From RYN-230 sp963793825 (GTDB lineage: Bacteria; Actinomycetota; Actinomycetes; Streptosporangiales; Streptosporangiaceae): a stretch of 64,000 nucleotides of DNA. Shown piece after piece: positions 50,078 through 58,797 of this stretch (position 1 is its first letter; the number at the start of each line of letters is the position of its first letter). The notes beneath the pieces are model-generated. The model was not told the DNA's origin. It searched no databases and saw only the letters and a list, made by a program, of their open reading frames with translations. The stretch is from the NCBI GenBank assembly GCA_963793825.1, contig CAWCBE010000012.1, forward strand, positions 620,001 through 684,000. The letters run 5' to 3'. A program made the translations under genes and the position numbers.

Positions 50078-52687
50078 CTAGAAGCCGGCCGCTAACCGGC
50101 CCGCGGCGCTGGCCAGGCCGAGCCGGGCCGCTTCGGCGGCGGCCTCGCCGCGATTCGGCGTGCCCAGCTTGGCCAGCACCGCGGACACATGGTGATCCAC
50201 CGTCTTGGCCGAGATGAACAGCCGGTCCGCGATCTCCGCATTCGTGCAGCCCGCGCAGACCAGGTCCAAGACCTCGCGCTCCCGCCGGGTCAGCCCCAGC
50301 GGATGCTCCCGGGTCGCGGTACGCGGCCCGGCCGGGATCGACCGGATGCCCAGGGACCGCATCTTCTTCCGGGCGACCCGGATGACAGCGGCGGCGCGCA
50401 GGCCGGTCAGGATATCCAGGGCCGCACGCAGGGCGTCCTCCTCCGCAGCGTCCAGCAGGGCCATCGCCGCCTCATAAGGGCAGCCCATGTCCTGCCACAC
50501 GCGCGCCGCACCGGCCCAGTCGCCGTCGAGCTGCCGCCGGTAAGGCTCAGCCAGGTCCCGGGGCAGTTCCCGGCTCGACCCGGTCCGCGTCAGCCAGACG
50601 GCGAGCGCGCCGCGTCCCCACTGGTCAGCGCCGGCGCCGGAGTCGTCGGCCAGTTCGGCCTCGCGGAGCGCGGCGGCGGAGTCGCCTTCCAGCCAGCGGG
50701 CCTCGGCCCGCTCCAGCCGGACGGGCACGATGTTCTGGGCCTCCCCCGCGCCGTCCGCGTACCCGACGGCTTCGTCCAGGCACTCCCAGACCCCGGGCTC
50801 ACCCCGGCGGGCCCGGATCGTGCCGAGCCGGTTCAGCGGGCACAGCCGGATGCCTGGCGACGCGCCCGCCCGGAGCAGGAGTTCCCCGGCGATGGCCACG
50901 GCCTCGTCCCAGCGCCCGGTCTTCTCCAGCATGTTGGTCCGCTGGCTGCGCAGGAAGATCGAGTAGGACGTGAGGTCGTGCTCGTCGCAGTAGGCCACGC
51001 CGTCGGTGTAATAGGCCTCCCCGCTGGCGAAGTCCTTCTCGTCGACGTAGATGGCGTAGGTATTGACGTATGCCCGGCCCACCTGGGCTTCATGCCCGCC
51101 GCTTACCGCGACGTCCAGGGCCCGGCGCATCGTGGGGGCCCAGTCAGCGCCGATCCCCAGAAGCGAGCAGGCCTCGGTGTTGAGCGAGTCGCTGACGATG
51201 TCGGTGCGGCCCAACGGCCCGGCGATGGCCACGGCCCGGCGGGCCAGCTCGATCGCCTCAGCGTGCTCGTAGTTGACCATCCGCAGCGAGGCGAGGCTGG
51301 AATAGGCCGAGGCCAGCTCCGGGCTCGGCCCCAGCGGTTCGAGCAGGGCTAGCGCGGCCGCGGCCGCGGCGTGGCCCTCGCTGCCCCGGCTGGCCGCGTT
51401 CAGCGCGGACGCGAGCCAGCGCAGCGTGTCGCCTTCGCGCAGCGGGTCACCCTGCTGGCGCCACAGGGCGAGCGCGCGCTCGCGGGCGTCCACCGCGTCC
51501 TGCCAGCGGTTCACCAGCGAGGCCTCGTGGCCGAACGCGTCGTACAGGCGGGCGGCCGTGGCGGCATCGGCATCCGCCGCGAACCGCAGGGCCCGCTCGT
51601 ACTGCGCGGCCGCCTCGCGGTGCGAGCCCAGCTCCGCGGCCCGGCGCGCGGCCGCGGGCGCGTAACGCAGCACCGCGGGCCCGTCCCCGGCGCCTTCGGC
51701 GTGGAAGGCCATCCGCGCGTCGTCGCCCCCGCCGGACTGGCGGATGACATCGAGGATCCTGGCGTGGATCAGCCCACGGCGGTGCGCGGGGATGGCTTCG
51801 GCCACCGCCAGCCGGGCGATCTCGTGCCGGAACTTCAGCGCCGCGCCCTCCCCGGTGAGCAGCCCGGCCGCGAGCAGCTCGTCGGCCGCGGACGGGGGGC
51901 CGCCGGTGACCGACTCCAGCAGCGGGAAGCCGGCCCGGGTGCCGATCAGCGCGGCCACGTCCAGCACCTCGCGGGCCGGGCCGGACAGCCGGGCCGCGCG
52001 GGCCAGCACGGCGTCCCGGGCGGACGGCGGCACCTCACTCATCCCGGCCTGGACAACCTCGGTTACGTAGAACGGGTTGCCGCCGGTCAGCTCGTGCAGC
52101 GCGGCGGGCGCCAGCCCGCTGCCCGCCGCCAGCCGCGCCGTGGCCGCCACTGAGAGCGGGGCAAGGTCAATGCGCCGGACGGTGCGTTGGGAAGCTAGAT
52201 CGCCGAGAGCGAGCCGGAGCGGATCGCCCGCGAGCAGCCCATCGTCCCGGTAGGTCGTGATCAGCAGCACCGGCGCGTCGCGCAGCCGCCGGCCGAGGAA
52301 CCGGAGCAGGTCGATGCTGGCCTCGTCAGCCCAGTGGATGTCCTCGACGACCAGCACCCGCAGTGCGCCTGGCCCGCTCACCTGCCGGAGCAGCGCGCCG
52401 AACAGCTCCTCCCGCGCCGCATCGGCCCGGCACAGCTCCTCCAGTTCGCCGCCCAGCTTGGCGGCGATGTCGAACAGCGGCCCCAGCGGCCGCGGGGTAA
52501 ACAGCCCGTCACACGCCCCCCAGAACCAGGCGGCCTCGGGCAGGTCATGCTGCAGCTGCTCGACCAGCGCGGACTTGCCCACGCCGGCCTCGCCGGCCAC
52601 GAGCACCAGCCGGCCATCCCCGCCGCGGGCGTCGCCCGCGTATTCGGTCAGCGACGCGAGCTGCGCCTCCCGCTCCAACAGCTGCAC
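50078..52687 (-). CDS. LuxR-family ATPase regulator (LAL type)
   Basis: Large transcription activator of 869 residues: AAA ATPase (Walker A LVAGEAGVGKSALVEQL, Walker B LRVLVVEDIHWADEASIDLL), a long helical repeat region, then a C-terminal LuxR helix-turn-helix (GLTRREREVLDLVCAGCTNA, DRLFISAKTVDHHVSAVLAK). GTG 52687 gives the usual MQLLEREAQLASLTEYAG. The Shine-Dalgarno GGGAGG is very close to it, so a start further upstream cannot be excluded. Divergent from the DUF4242 gene, which is a probable target. Confidence 0.9.
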   Translation of the reverse strand: MQLLEREAQLASLTEYAGDARGGDGRLVLVAGEAGVGKSALVEQLQHDLPEAAWFWGACDGLFTPRPLGPLFDIAAKLGGELEELCRADAAREELFGALLRQVSGPGALRVLVVEDIHWADEASIDLLRFLGRRLRDAPVLLITTYRDDGLLAGDPLRLALGDLASQRTVRRIDLAPLSVAATARLAAGSGLAPAALHELTGGNPFYVTEVVQAGMSEVPPSARDAVLARAARLSGPAREVLDVAALIGTRAGFPLLESVTGGPPSAADELLAAGLLTGEGAALKFRHEIARLAVAEAIPAHRRGLIHARILDVIRQSGGGDDARMAFHAEGAGDGPAVLRYAPAAARRAAELGSHREAAAQYERALRFAADADAATAARLYDAFGHEASLVNRWQDAVDARERALALWRQQGDPLREGDTLRWLASALNAASRGSEGHAAAAAALALLEPLGPSPELASAYSSLASLRMVNYEHAEAIELARRAVAIAGPLGRTDIVSDSLNTEACSLLGIGADWAPTMRRALDVAVSGGHEAQVGRAYVNTYAIYVDEKDFASGEAYYTDGVAYCDEHDLTSYSIFLRSQRTNMLEKTGRWDEAVAIAGELLLRAGASPGIRLCPLNRLGTIRARRGEPGVWECLDEAVGYADGAGEAQNIVPVRLERAEARWLEGDSAAALREAELADDSGAGADQWGRGALAVWLTRTGSSRELPRDLAEPYRRQLDGDWAGAARVWQDMGCPYEAAMALLDAAEEDALRAALDILTGLRAAAVIRVARKKMRSLGIRSIPAGPRTATREHPLGLTRREREVLDLVCAGCTNAEIADRLFISAKTVDHHVSAVLAKLGTPNRGEAAAEAARLGLASAAGRLAAGF

Positions 52688-52889
52688 GCCTCCCAGTGTC
52701 CATGACCACCAGCCCGAGCACCACCAGCCACAACGTCCCAATCGGCGTACTGCCCCAAGATGGGTCGGCGCCTGAGAAATCTGGGGAGGGCCGGGCCGGA
52801 AACTGGGGAACCGCTCCCGATCCGCCCGCTGGGGGGCGCGGCTTACGTTCGCCAGGTACCCGAGCACATCGAGAACCGAGGAGAGCCTG

Positions 52890-53141
52890 ATGCCGCTCTA
52901 CATGGACGTGCACACCATCGACGGGGGCGTGAGCGCCGACGACGTGGCCAAGGCACACACCGCGGACCTGCAGGTCCAGGGCCAGCACGACGTGCGTTAC
53001 CTGCGCTACTGGGTGGACGAGGAGCGGGGCAAGGTGTTCTGCCTGGCCGAGGCCCCGTCCGCGGACGCCGCCAGCACGGTGCACCGCGACGCGCACGGAC
53101 TGGTCGCCGAGGCCATTTACCAGGTCCAGGAAGGTTCCTGA
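52890..53141 (+). CDS. DUF4242 (nickel-binding-like) small protein
   Basis: An 83-residue protein: MPLYMDVHTIDGGVSADDVA at the start, HDVRYLRYWVDEERGKVFCL in the middle, and HRDAHGLVAEAIYQVQEGS at the end. It is a ferredoxin-like fold family; a Streptomyces member (SCO4226) was reported to bind nickel. Members often lie beside LuxR/ATPase regulators, as here. AGGAG precedes ATG 52890 at a good distance. Confidence 0.88.
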   Translation: MPLYMDVHTIDGGVSADDVAKAHTADLQVQGQHDVRYLRYWVDEERGKVFCLAEAPSADAASTVHRDAHGLVAEAIYQVQEGS

Positions 53142-53184
53142 AGCCGCCGCGGCATCCCGCCCGGCAACCCGGAGAGGACTCACC

Positions 53185-53526
53185 ATGATCACCATTCATC
53201 GTTTCCTGCGTACCACGCCGGCCCGGATCGGCGCCCGGCTGGCTGCGGTGGCCGCCGTCCTGGCGGCGGCCCTGGCCACGGCGATAGCCGCTGCACCTAC
53301 CGCTTTCGCCACCGAGGTCCCGCCCCCGCCGGCCTCAGGGGGAGCCGCGGCGCCGGCCGGGCCGCTCCCGGTGCACACCATCGTGGTCGGCGGTACCCCC
53401 GGATGGCAGATCGCGCTGCTGGCTGTCGGCGCGGCGGTGCTCGCTGCGGCGGCCGCGGTGCTGCTGGACCGGGCCCTGCGGGCGCGCCGCGCCGCTCCCC
53501 GGCTCGGCCGGGGCACGGCGGGCTGA
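53185..53526 (+). CDS. Small exported membrane protein
   Basis: A 113-residue protein with an N-terminal signal-like segment (about 17-41, ARLAAVAAVLAAALATAIAA, Ala-x-Ala near FATEV), a Pro/Ala/Gly-rich outer stretch, and a second helix (about 74-95, IALLAVGAAVLAAAAAVLL) followed by basic residues. The topology is that of a small secreted or membrane-tethered protein. Located 43 nt after the DUF4242 gene, likely one unit. No known family recognised. Confidence 0.7.
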   Translation: MITIHRFLRTTPARIGARLAAVAAVLAAALATAIAAAPTAFATEVPPPPASGGAAAPAGPLPVHTIVVGGTPGWQIALLAVGAAVLAAAAAVLLDRALRARRAAPRLGRGTAG

Positions 53527-53557
53527 CTGGCTCCCGGCCCGGCGGCCCGGCCGCTTC

Positions 53558-53607
53558 GATGATGTTGAGTTGGTGGACACCCGGGTGTCCACCAACTCAA
53601 CATCATC
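53558..53607. terminator. 50-bp perfect palindrome
   Basis: Positions 53558-53582 and 53583-53607 are exact reverse complements with no loop, 31 nt downstream of the small exported protein stop. Positions 53561-53579 of the left arm read GATGTTGAGTTGGTGGACA. It would form a 23-bp hairpin in RNA and probably terminates the DUF4242 unit. Such length and perfection are unusual. Confidence 0.65.
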
Positions 53608-53807
53608 ACCTGAGCGGGGCATCACCGGAGCGGGGGGAGGGGTGGCCCGCGGGGTTACGCCGCTGGCACCGGGTGGTCCGGACCGGAACCGGTTTAGCCG
53701 CGATGACCTGCGGAAATACCTGATCCTGAGGGGAGGGCTCGGTGCCGCCTGGGTTAAGGCCGCCAGCTGGCGCCCGGGGATCAGGGACGGCCGATCGGGG
53801 GATCGCG

Positions 53808-55016
53808 ATGGCCAGGGCCGGGCTGCCCCCGCCGGGGCAGCAAGAAGAAAGTCAGGAGGTCCGCGAGCTCAGGCGGACCTGCATGAGCAACCTGCTGGCC
53901 AGCACCAACGAACGGGTGTACTTCAAGGACCGGATGAGCCGGTTCCTGTTCGTCAGCGCAGGCTGGATCGCCGCGTGCGCGCCGGGCCAGACCGCGGAGG
54001 AACTGGCCGGCAAGACGGACTTCGATGTGTTCGGCGCCCAGCACGCGTCGGCCGCTTTCGCCGACGAGCAGCGCATCATCCAGACCGGTGAGCCGGTCGT
54101 CGGGCAGGTGGAGCTGGAGACCTACAGCGGCCGGCCGGACGCCTGGGTGTCCACCACCAAGATGCCGCTCCGGGATGAACACGGCCAGATCATCGGCACG
54201 TTCGGTATCTCCCGGGATATCACCGCCCAGATCCTGGCCGAGCACGCGCTGGCCAACCAGGCCCTGGAGCTTGCCCGGCAGAACGAGCGGCTCCGGGAAC
54301 TGGACGCGCTCAAGGACGAGTTCGTCGCCCTGGTCTCCCACGAACTGCGAACCCCGCTGACCTCGATCATCGGCTACGTGAAGCTGCTGCAGGACGATCG
54401 CGCCAACGGGGTGGACGCCGAGCACTTCGCCAAGGTGATCGAGCGGAACGCCGAGCGCCTGCTGCGCCTCGTCGGGGACCTGCTGTTCCTGTCCCATGTC
54501 CAGTCCGGCAAGCTGACCGTCGAGTTCCGGGAGGCGGACCTCTCGGACATCGCGTTCCAGGCCGTGCAGGAGATCCGGCCGGAAGCCGAGCGCAAGCGGA
54601 TCGACCTGGTGCTCGCCGCGACCACGGTGCGCTGCGGGGCGGTTGACCCGCTGCGCATCGCCCAGTTGCTCGGGAACCTGCTGTCCAATGCAGTCAAGTT
54701 CACCCCGCCGGGCGGCCACGTCGAGCTCAGGGTGGACCGGGACGGGGAGGCGGCGGTACTGACCATCAGCGACACCGGGCTGGGCATCCCGGCCGCGGAC
54801 CGCGAGCGCATCTTTGAGCGGTTCTTCCGTACTGCGAGCGCCACCGAGCACGTCATCCCCGGCACCGGGCTGGGCCTGACCATTTCCAAGGCCATCGTGG
54901 AGGCGCACGGCGGCAGCATCGCGGTGGACAGCGAGGAGGGCCGGGGCGCAACCTTCACGGTCCGGCTGCCCGCGGGAGGCCGGCCCGCGGGCAGTTCCAG
55001 TAGCTTGACGGCCTAA
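53808..55016 (+). CDS. PAS-domain sensor histidine kinase
   Basis: A 402-residue soluble histidine kinase. The PAS domain is at about 25-140 (VYFKDRMSRFLFVSAGW, KMPLRDEHGQIIGTFGISRD). HisKA has the phosphorylated His in ALVSHELRTPLTSIIGYVKL, the N box is GNLLSNAVKFTPPG, and the G boxes are ISDTGLGIPAADRERIFERF and GTGLGLTISKAIVEAHGGS. No membrane segment. ATG 53808 (MARAGLPPPGQQ) follows CGGGGGA. No response regulator gene is adjacent, so it is an orphan in this window. Confidence 0.93.
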   Translation: MARAGLPPPGQQEESQEVRELRRTCMSNLLASTNERVYFKDRMSRFLFVSAGWIAACAPGQTAEELAGKTDFDVFGAQHASAAFADEQRIIQTGEPVVGQVELETYSGRPDAWVSTTKMPLRDEHGQIIGTFGISRDITAQILAEHALANQALELARQNERLRELDALKDEFVALVSHELRTPLTSIIGYVKLLQDDRANGVDAEHFAKVIERNAERLLRLVGDLLFLSHVQSGKLTVEFREADLSDIAFQAVQEIRPEAERKRIDLVLAATTVRCGAVDPLRIAQLLGNLLSNAVKFTPPGGHVELRVDRDGEAAVLTISDTGLGIPAADRERIFERFFRTASATEHVIPGTGLGLTISKAIVEAHGGSIAVDSEEGRGATFTVRLPAGGRPAGSSSSLTA

Positions 55017-55071
55017 GGCAGGGACGGGCCGGTCCCGTCGCGTGCGCGGCGGGAGATGTAGCGTCACTGGG

Positions 55072-55977
55072 ATGAGCATTGACCTGGACGCGGTCACCGC
55101 CATCGATGCCCACGTGCATGTCGAGGCCGACCGGCACGGCTGCTTCTCCCTGGACGACGAGCTCATGGCCGCCTCGGCCCAGTACTTCAGCACCGGCGCC
55201 GACCGGGCGCCGACCATCGACCGCATCGCCGAGTACTACCGGGCCCGGAACATGGCCGCCGTGGTGTTCACCGTGGACGCGCACACCGCCACCGGGCACC
55301 AGGCCCTGTCCAGCCTGGAGATCATCGAGCAGGCCGCCCAGTTCGGCGACGTGCTCATCCCGTTCGCCTCGGTAGACCCGCACGACGGAGATGAGGCGGT
55401 GTCCGCGCTGCGCGCGCTGGTCGCCGCCGGGGCCCGGGGGCTGAAACTGCACCCCTCGTTGCAGGGCTTCGCGCCCAACGATGAGCGCTGGTACCCGCTG
55501 TACGACGCCGCCGCGCAGCTGGGCATCCCGGTGCTGTTCCACACCGGGCAGACCGGCATCGGGGCCGGCCTGCCGGGCGGCCGGGGCATCAAGCTCCGGT
55601 ACTCCGACCCGATGCTGCTGGACGATGTGGCCGCCGATCATCCGCAGCTCACCATGATCCTGGCGCACCCCTCGGTGCCGTGGCAGGACGCGGCCATCTC
55701 GATCGCCACGCACAAGGCCAACGTATACATCGACCTGTCCGGGTGGTCGCCGAAGTACTTCCCCCCGCAGCTCGTCCGGGCGGCCAACGGGCTGCTGAAG
55801 CACAAGGTGCTGTTCGGCTCGGACTACCCGGTGCTGACCCCGGACCGGTGGCTGCGAGATTTCGCTGCCCTGGATATCAAGCCCGAGGTCAAGCCGCTGA
55901 TCTTCAAGGAGAACGCGGCCCGGGTGCTCGGGCTGGCGAGCCGGCCCGGACCGGCATCGGCGCCGGCCGCTCCGTGA
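55072..55977 (+). CDS. Amidohydrolase 2 family protein
   Basis: A TIM-barrel metal hydrolase of 301 residues: AIDAHVHVEADRHG (HxH metal site), LVAAGARGLKLHPSLQGFAP, VLFHTGQTGIGAG, MILAHPSVPWQDA and LFGSDYPVLTPDRWLRDFA. The members include 2-amino-3-carboxymuconate semialdehyde decarboxylase-type enzymes, so an aromatic carboxylate decarboxylase is possible. ATG 55072 is 55 nt after the kinase stop. Confidence 0.87.
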   Translation: MSIDLDAVTAIDAHVHVEADRHGCFSLDDELMAASAQYFSTGADRAPTIDRIAEYYRARNMAAVVFTVDAHTATGHQALSSLEIIEQAAQFGDVLIPFASVDPHDGDEAVSALRALVAAGARGLKLHPSLQGFAPNDERWYPLYDAAAQLGIPVLFHTGQTGIGAGLPGGRGIKLRYSDPMLLDDVAADHPQLTMILAHPSVPWQDAAISIATHKANVYIDLSGWSPKYFPPQLVRAANGLLKHKVLFGSDYPVLTPDRWLRDFAALDIKPEVKPLIFKENAARVLGLASRPGPASAPAAP

Positions 55978-56192
55978 TCGGCCGGGCCAGGGACATGATC
56001 ATTCCCCGCTGCCGGCGCTGACCTCGGGTCACGGTCCGGCGGGCCCGGACGGCTGAACTACCGGGCTCGCCCAGCCGTGGAACAGGAGTGGATCCGCCGC
56101 CCGCGGGTCTGGCTCGGAACCAGTACGCCGCCGCGCCACCCGGCAGGCCCGCGGCCGCCGGTGCCACCGCTCGCCGAGGAGGGGTCTGCCCC

Positions 56193-56681
56193 ATGTCGAT
56201 TGCCGCGCTCGCCGTCTGGCTGATGACCGCCGGGGGCGGCCTGTACTTACTGACCATCTGGCTGATCGAGTTCGACCATGAGTTCCAGTCGGCCGCGGCC
56301 ACCCGGCTGCCGGTGCCGGTGATCAGCGCGCATGCCGTGCTGGCCATGACCGGGCTGGCTGTCTGGACGGCCTACCTGATCACGGACAAGCCGGGCCTGG
56401 CCTGGACGGCCGCCCTGCTGCTGGCCTTCGTCGCCGGGCTCGGCATCACCCTGGCCGCGCGCTGGATCGGGGTGTACCGGGGCACCGCCATCCCGCGGGC
56501 CGCCACCGCCCCGCCCGGGGCGCTGGCCGGGAGCCGCGTGGCGACGGCCCGGATGCCCGTGCGGCTGGCCGCCCCGCCGGAACGGCATTTCCCGCTTCCC
56601 GTCGTCATCGGGCATGGCATCCTCGCCCTGGCCACGATCATCCTGGTGCTGCTGACCGCCCTGGGCGGCGACGGGCACTAG
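56193..56681 (+). CDS. Four-helix membrane protein
   Basis: A 162-residue hydrophobic protein with helices at about 3-24 (AALAVWLMTAGGGLYLLTIW), 40-60, 66-88 and 135-158 (GHGILALATIILVLLTAL). ATG 56193 has GAGGAGGGG upstream. Unknown family. It follows the amidohydrolase after about 215 bp with no obvious feature between. Confidence 0.72.
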   Translation: MSIAALAVWLMTAGGGLYLLTIWLIEFDHEFQSAAATRLPVPVISAHAVLAMTGLAVWTAYLITDKPGLAWTAALLLAFVAGLGITLAARWIGVYRGTAIPRAATAPPGALAGSRVATARMPVRLAAPPERHFPLPVVIGHGILALATIILVLLTALGGDGH

Positions 56682-56743
56682 GGGCGGCGTGCCGTTCAGC
56701 ATGCGGAGCCGCCGGGTGCGGGGCCTGTGGGCTAGTGCGCCGG

Positions 56744-56941
56744 CTAGTGCATGCGGGAGGCGCGAGACGCGGTGTACGAGTACGGGCCGGGGATGCGCTC
56801 GCGGAGGTGGCTGAGGGCATGGGCGAGGAGCCGGGAGACGTGCATCTGGGAGATGCCCAGTTTCTGGCCGATCTCGGCCTGGGTCATCTCGCCATAAAAC
56901 CGCATCAGCAAGATCCGCTGCTCACGGCGGGGCGCGGGCAG
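56744..56941 (-). pseudogene. SigB/SigF-type sigma factor remnant (region 4)
   Basis: On the minus strand this reads LPAPRREQRILLMRFYGEMT, then QAEIGQKLGISQMHVSRLLA and HALSHLRERIPGPYSYTASR, with a stop at 56744. That is sigma region 4 of the stress/sporulation SigB/SigF/SigG group, normally R-I-L-x-M-R-F-x-x-x-M-T-Q-x-E-I. Regions 1-3 are missing: the frame meets a stop at 57014 belonging to the gene upstream, and the intervening sequence is unrelated. It is a C-terminal fragment left by deletion. Confidence 0.7.
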
Positions 56942-57013
56942 GTCAGCGCGGTGGCGGCGGCCGCACCGTGACCCGGGAGGGGACGCCCGGCACCGCCTCC
57001 CCCCCCAACCACA

Positions 57014-58153
57014 TCAGCGCGGCTGGGCCGGGGCGTTCCGGATGGCCAGCCTGGTGAGCGGCGGCAGCGGCACTCCCACGCCGCGCAGTTGACCGGTGCC
57101 GGGGTCCACCGCGCGAAGCTGCCCGTCCGCCGCGACGGTGAACAGCCAGCGGCTGTCGGGAGACCAGGCCAGGGCGGGAGAGCCGAGCGCGCCCCCGAGA
57201 GACACGGGGAGGATGCGGGAGATACCGGAACTGAGGTCGATGAGCTCCAGCCTGGGCAGCCCTGACCCGACGGTGAACAACGCGGCGGTCAGGCCATCCG
57301 GGGAAACCACCCCCACGGACCCGCTCGCCGGGGCCGGCCGCCCCGGCAGGACCCGACCGGCCCCGGCCGCCGGGACGATGACCTCGTTGTGGCAGTGGCC
57401 AGCCGTCCGGCAGGCCACCACCAGCCACCGGGCCGGGCCAACGGCCAGCACGGTCCCGCTAATGGCGCGCCGGGTGCCAGTCGGCCCGATGTCGGAGAAG
57501 GAGCCACCGGCGCTGCTCAGCAGCAGGCCGCCGCGGCCGTCCGGGCCTTCCTGCTGGGGACCCGGCGGGAGCGGCACGGATATCACGGTGACACCGCCGG
57601 GCACCGTGTCCAGGATGGCCCGCCTGCTGCCCGCGCTCACCACCCAGACCTGGCCAGGGCGCGGGCCCGGCACGACGACACCACCGTGGCTGAGCGCCGC
57701 GGGCAGGCTGCGGGCGGGCCCGCCGTCCGGCACCAAGTAACCGGGGACGATGTCAAGCGGGCGGATGCCCACCTCGTGCGGGCCCGCCACGAAGAAGCCC
57801 GGCCCGCTGCTCGGCAAGGCGGGGATCGCGGTACGGGTTATCCGGCCGCGGTCGAGCTGGATGCGGACCACGCCGTCCGGGCCCAGGCCGAGGAGCTGCC
57901 AGCCGGACCGGACGCCGAGCAGCCGGTGCCCGACCTCGGTGACCTGCACAGCTGGCCGGGTGGCCGGGGACGGGCTCCGGTGCAGCAGCGCCGCGGTGAC
58001 CCCGGCGGCGAGAAGTACCGCCACGGCCAGGCGGCCAGGCCAGCGCCAGCCCCCACGCGGCCCACGCGGCTCGCGCGGCTCACGTGGCGACCCGAACTGG
58101 ACCACGTCCGGGGCACCCCAGGGGCCCTGGCCGGCTGCCTGATCGCGCCGCAT
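57014..58153 (-). CDS. Membrane-anchored beta-propeller-like protein
   Basis: A 379-residue protein with a basic N-terminus, a single transmembrane segment (about 41-58, RLAVAVLLAAGVTAALLH) and an outer domain resembling WD40/TolB-type propeller repeats (WQLLGLGPDGVVRIQLDRG, LAWSPDSRWLFTVAADGQLR). Gly- and Pro-rich loops. No known enzyme motif. It sits between the sigma remnant and the STAS gene. Some actinobacterial sigma/anti-sigma loci have exported propeller proteins, but no link can be claimed. Confidence 0.7.
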   Translation of the reverse strand: MRRDQAAGQGPWGAPDVVQFGSPREPREPRGPRGGWRWPGRLAVAVLLAAGVTAALLHRSPSPATRPAVQVTEVGHRLLGVRSGWQLLGLGPDGVVRIQLDRGRITRTAIPALPSSGPGFFVAGPHEVGIRPLDIVPGYLVPDGGPARSLPAALSHGGVVVPGPRPGQVWVVSAGSRRAILDTVPGGVTVISVPLPPGPQQEGPDGRGGLLLSSAGGSFSDIGPTGTRRAISGTVLAVGPARWLVVACRTAGHCHNEVIVPAAGAGRVLPGRPAPASGSVGVVSPDGLTAALFTVGSGLPRLELIDLSSGISRILPVSLGGALGSPALAWSPDSRWLFTVAADGQLRAVDPGTGQLRGVGVPLPPLTRLAIRNAPAQPR

Positions 58154-58237
58154 GCTTCATCCTCCCCGATGCCCTGATGATGGGCGAGTTCAGCATCCGG
58201 ACGGGCGGAATCGCCCTGAGCCACGGACAGCGCAAAT

Positions 58238-58259
58238 ATTGTGCGTTTATTGTGCGTTG
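58238..58259. repeat. 11-bp direct repeat in divergent promoter region
   Basis: ATTGTGCGTTTATTGTGCGT is a head-to-tail double of ATTGTGCGTTT, in an AT-richer island between the propeller-like gene (start 58153) and the STAS gene (start 58447). The two copies are on the same face of the helix and could be a regulator site. Confidence 0.45.
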
Positions 58260-58446
58260 CCATTCGATTCGCGCGCTCCGGGAACGGCCGTATCAGGCCG
58301 CCCGGCCCGGCCCGGCACCCCGGCGGCGCCTAGCCGGGCTGGATTCGGCAAGATTGCCATGAGTCCCCCACGCCAGCCGGGACCAGGCTGGCCCCACCGT
58401 ACGCTGCTGAGGTGCCCCGAGCCGATTGTCCAGCCGACGACTGCAA

Positions 58447-58797
58447 ATGGGTGATCAAGTGCCAGGTGCTGGCTTTCCCCAGCCACGGACCATAGTGGTC
58501 ACGCTGCCCGCCGAGGTCAACTACAGCAACGGCCAGGAAGTGCTGGAGCAACTGCTGGCCGCCTTCCGCCCGGGCGTAGAAATCGTGGTCATCGACATGG
58601 TGTCCACGACCTTCTGCGACTCGGCGGGAGTGGCGAGGATCGTTCTCGCCCATCGCGTGGCGGTCGCCCGCAACGTCACCATGCGGGTGGCGGTGCCGCC
58701 CGGGATCGTGACCAAGATCTTTGAGGTCACCGGGCTGGACACGATCGTGCCGCTGTACTCCAGCCTCGCTGCGGCCCTGGATCAGGCGGCCCCGTAG
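58447..58797 (+). CDS. STAS-domain anti-sigma factor antagonist
   Basis: A 116-residue single STAS domain: PRTIVVTLPAEVNYSNGQEV, VIDMVSTTFCDSAGVARIVL with the phosphorylatable Ser in the D-S-x-G turn, and VAVPPGIVTKIFEVTGLDTI. Antagonists of this type release a SigB/SigF sigma factor by binding its anti-sigma kinase. The only sigma gene nearby is the broken one at 56744. ATG 58447 (MGDQVPGAG) is preferred to a GTG further upstream. Its 3' end overlaps the enolase gene by 16 nt. Confidence 0.87.
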   Translation: MGDQVPGAGFPQPRTIVVTLPAEVNYSNGQEVLEQLLAAFRPGVEIVVIDMVSTTFCDSAGVARIVLAHRVAVARNVTMRVAVPPGIVTKIFEVTGLDTIVPLYSSLAAALDQAAP

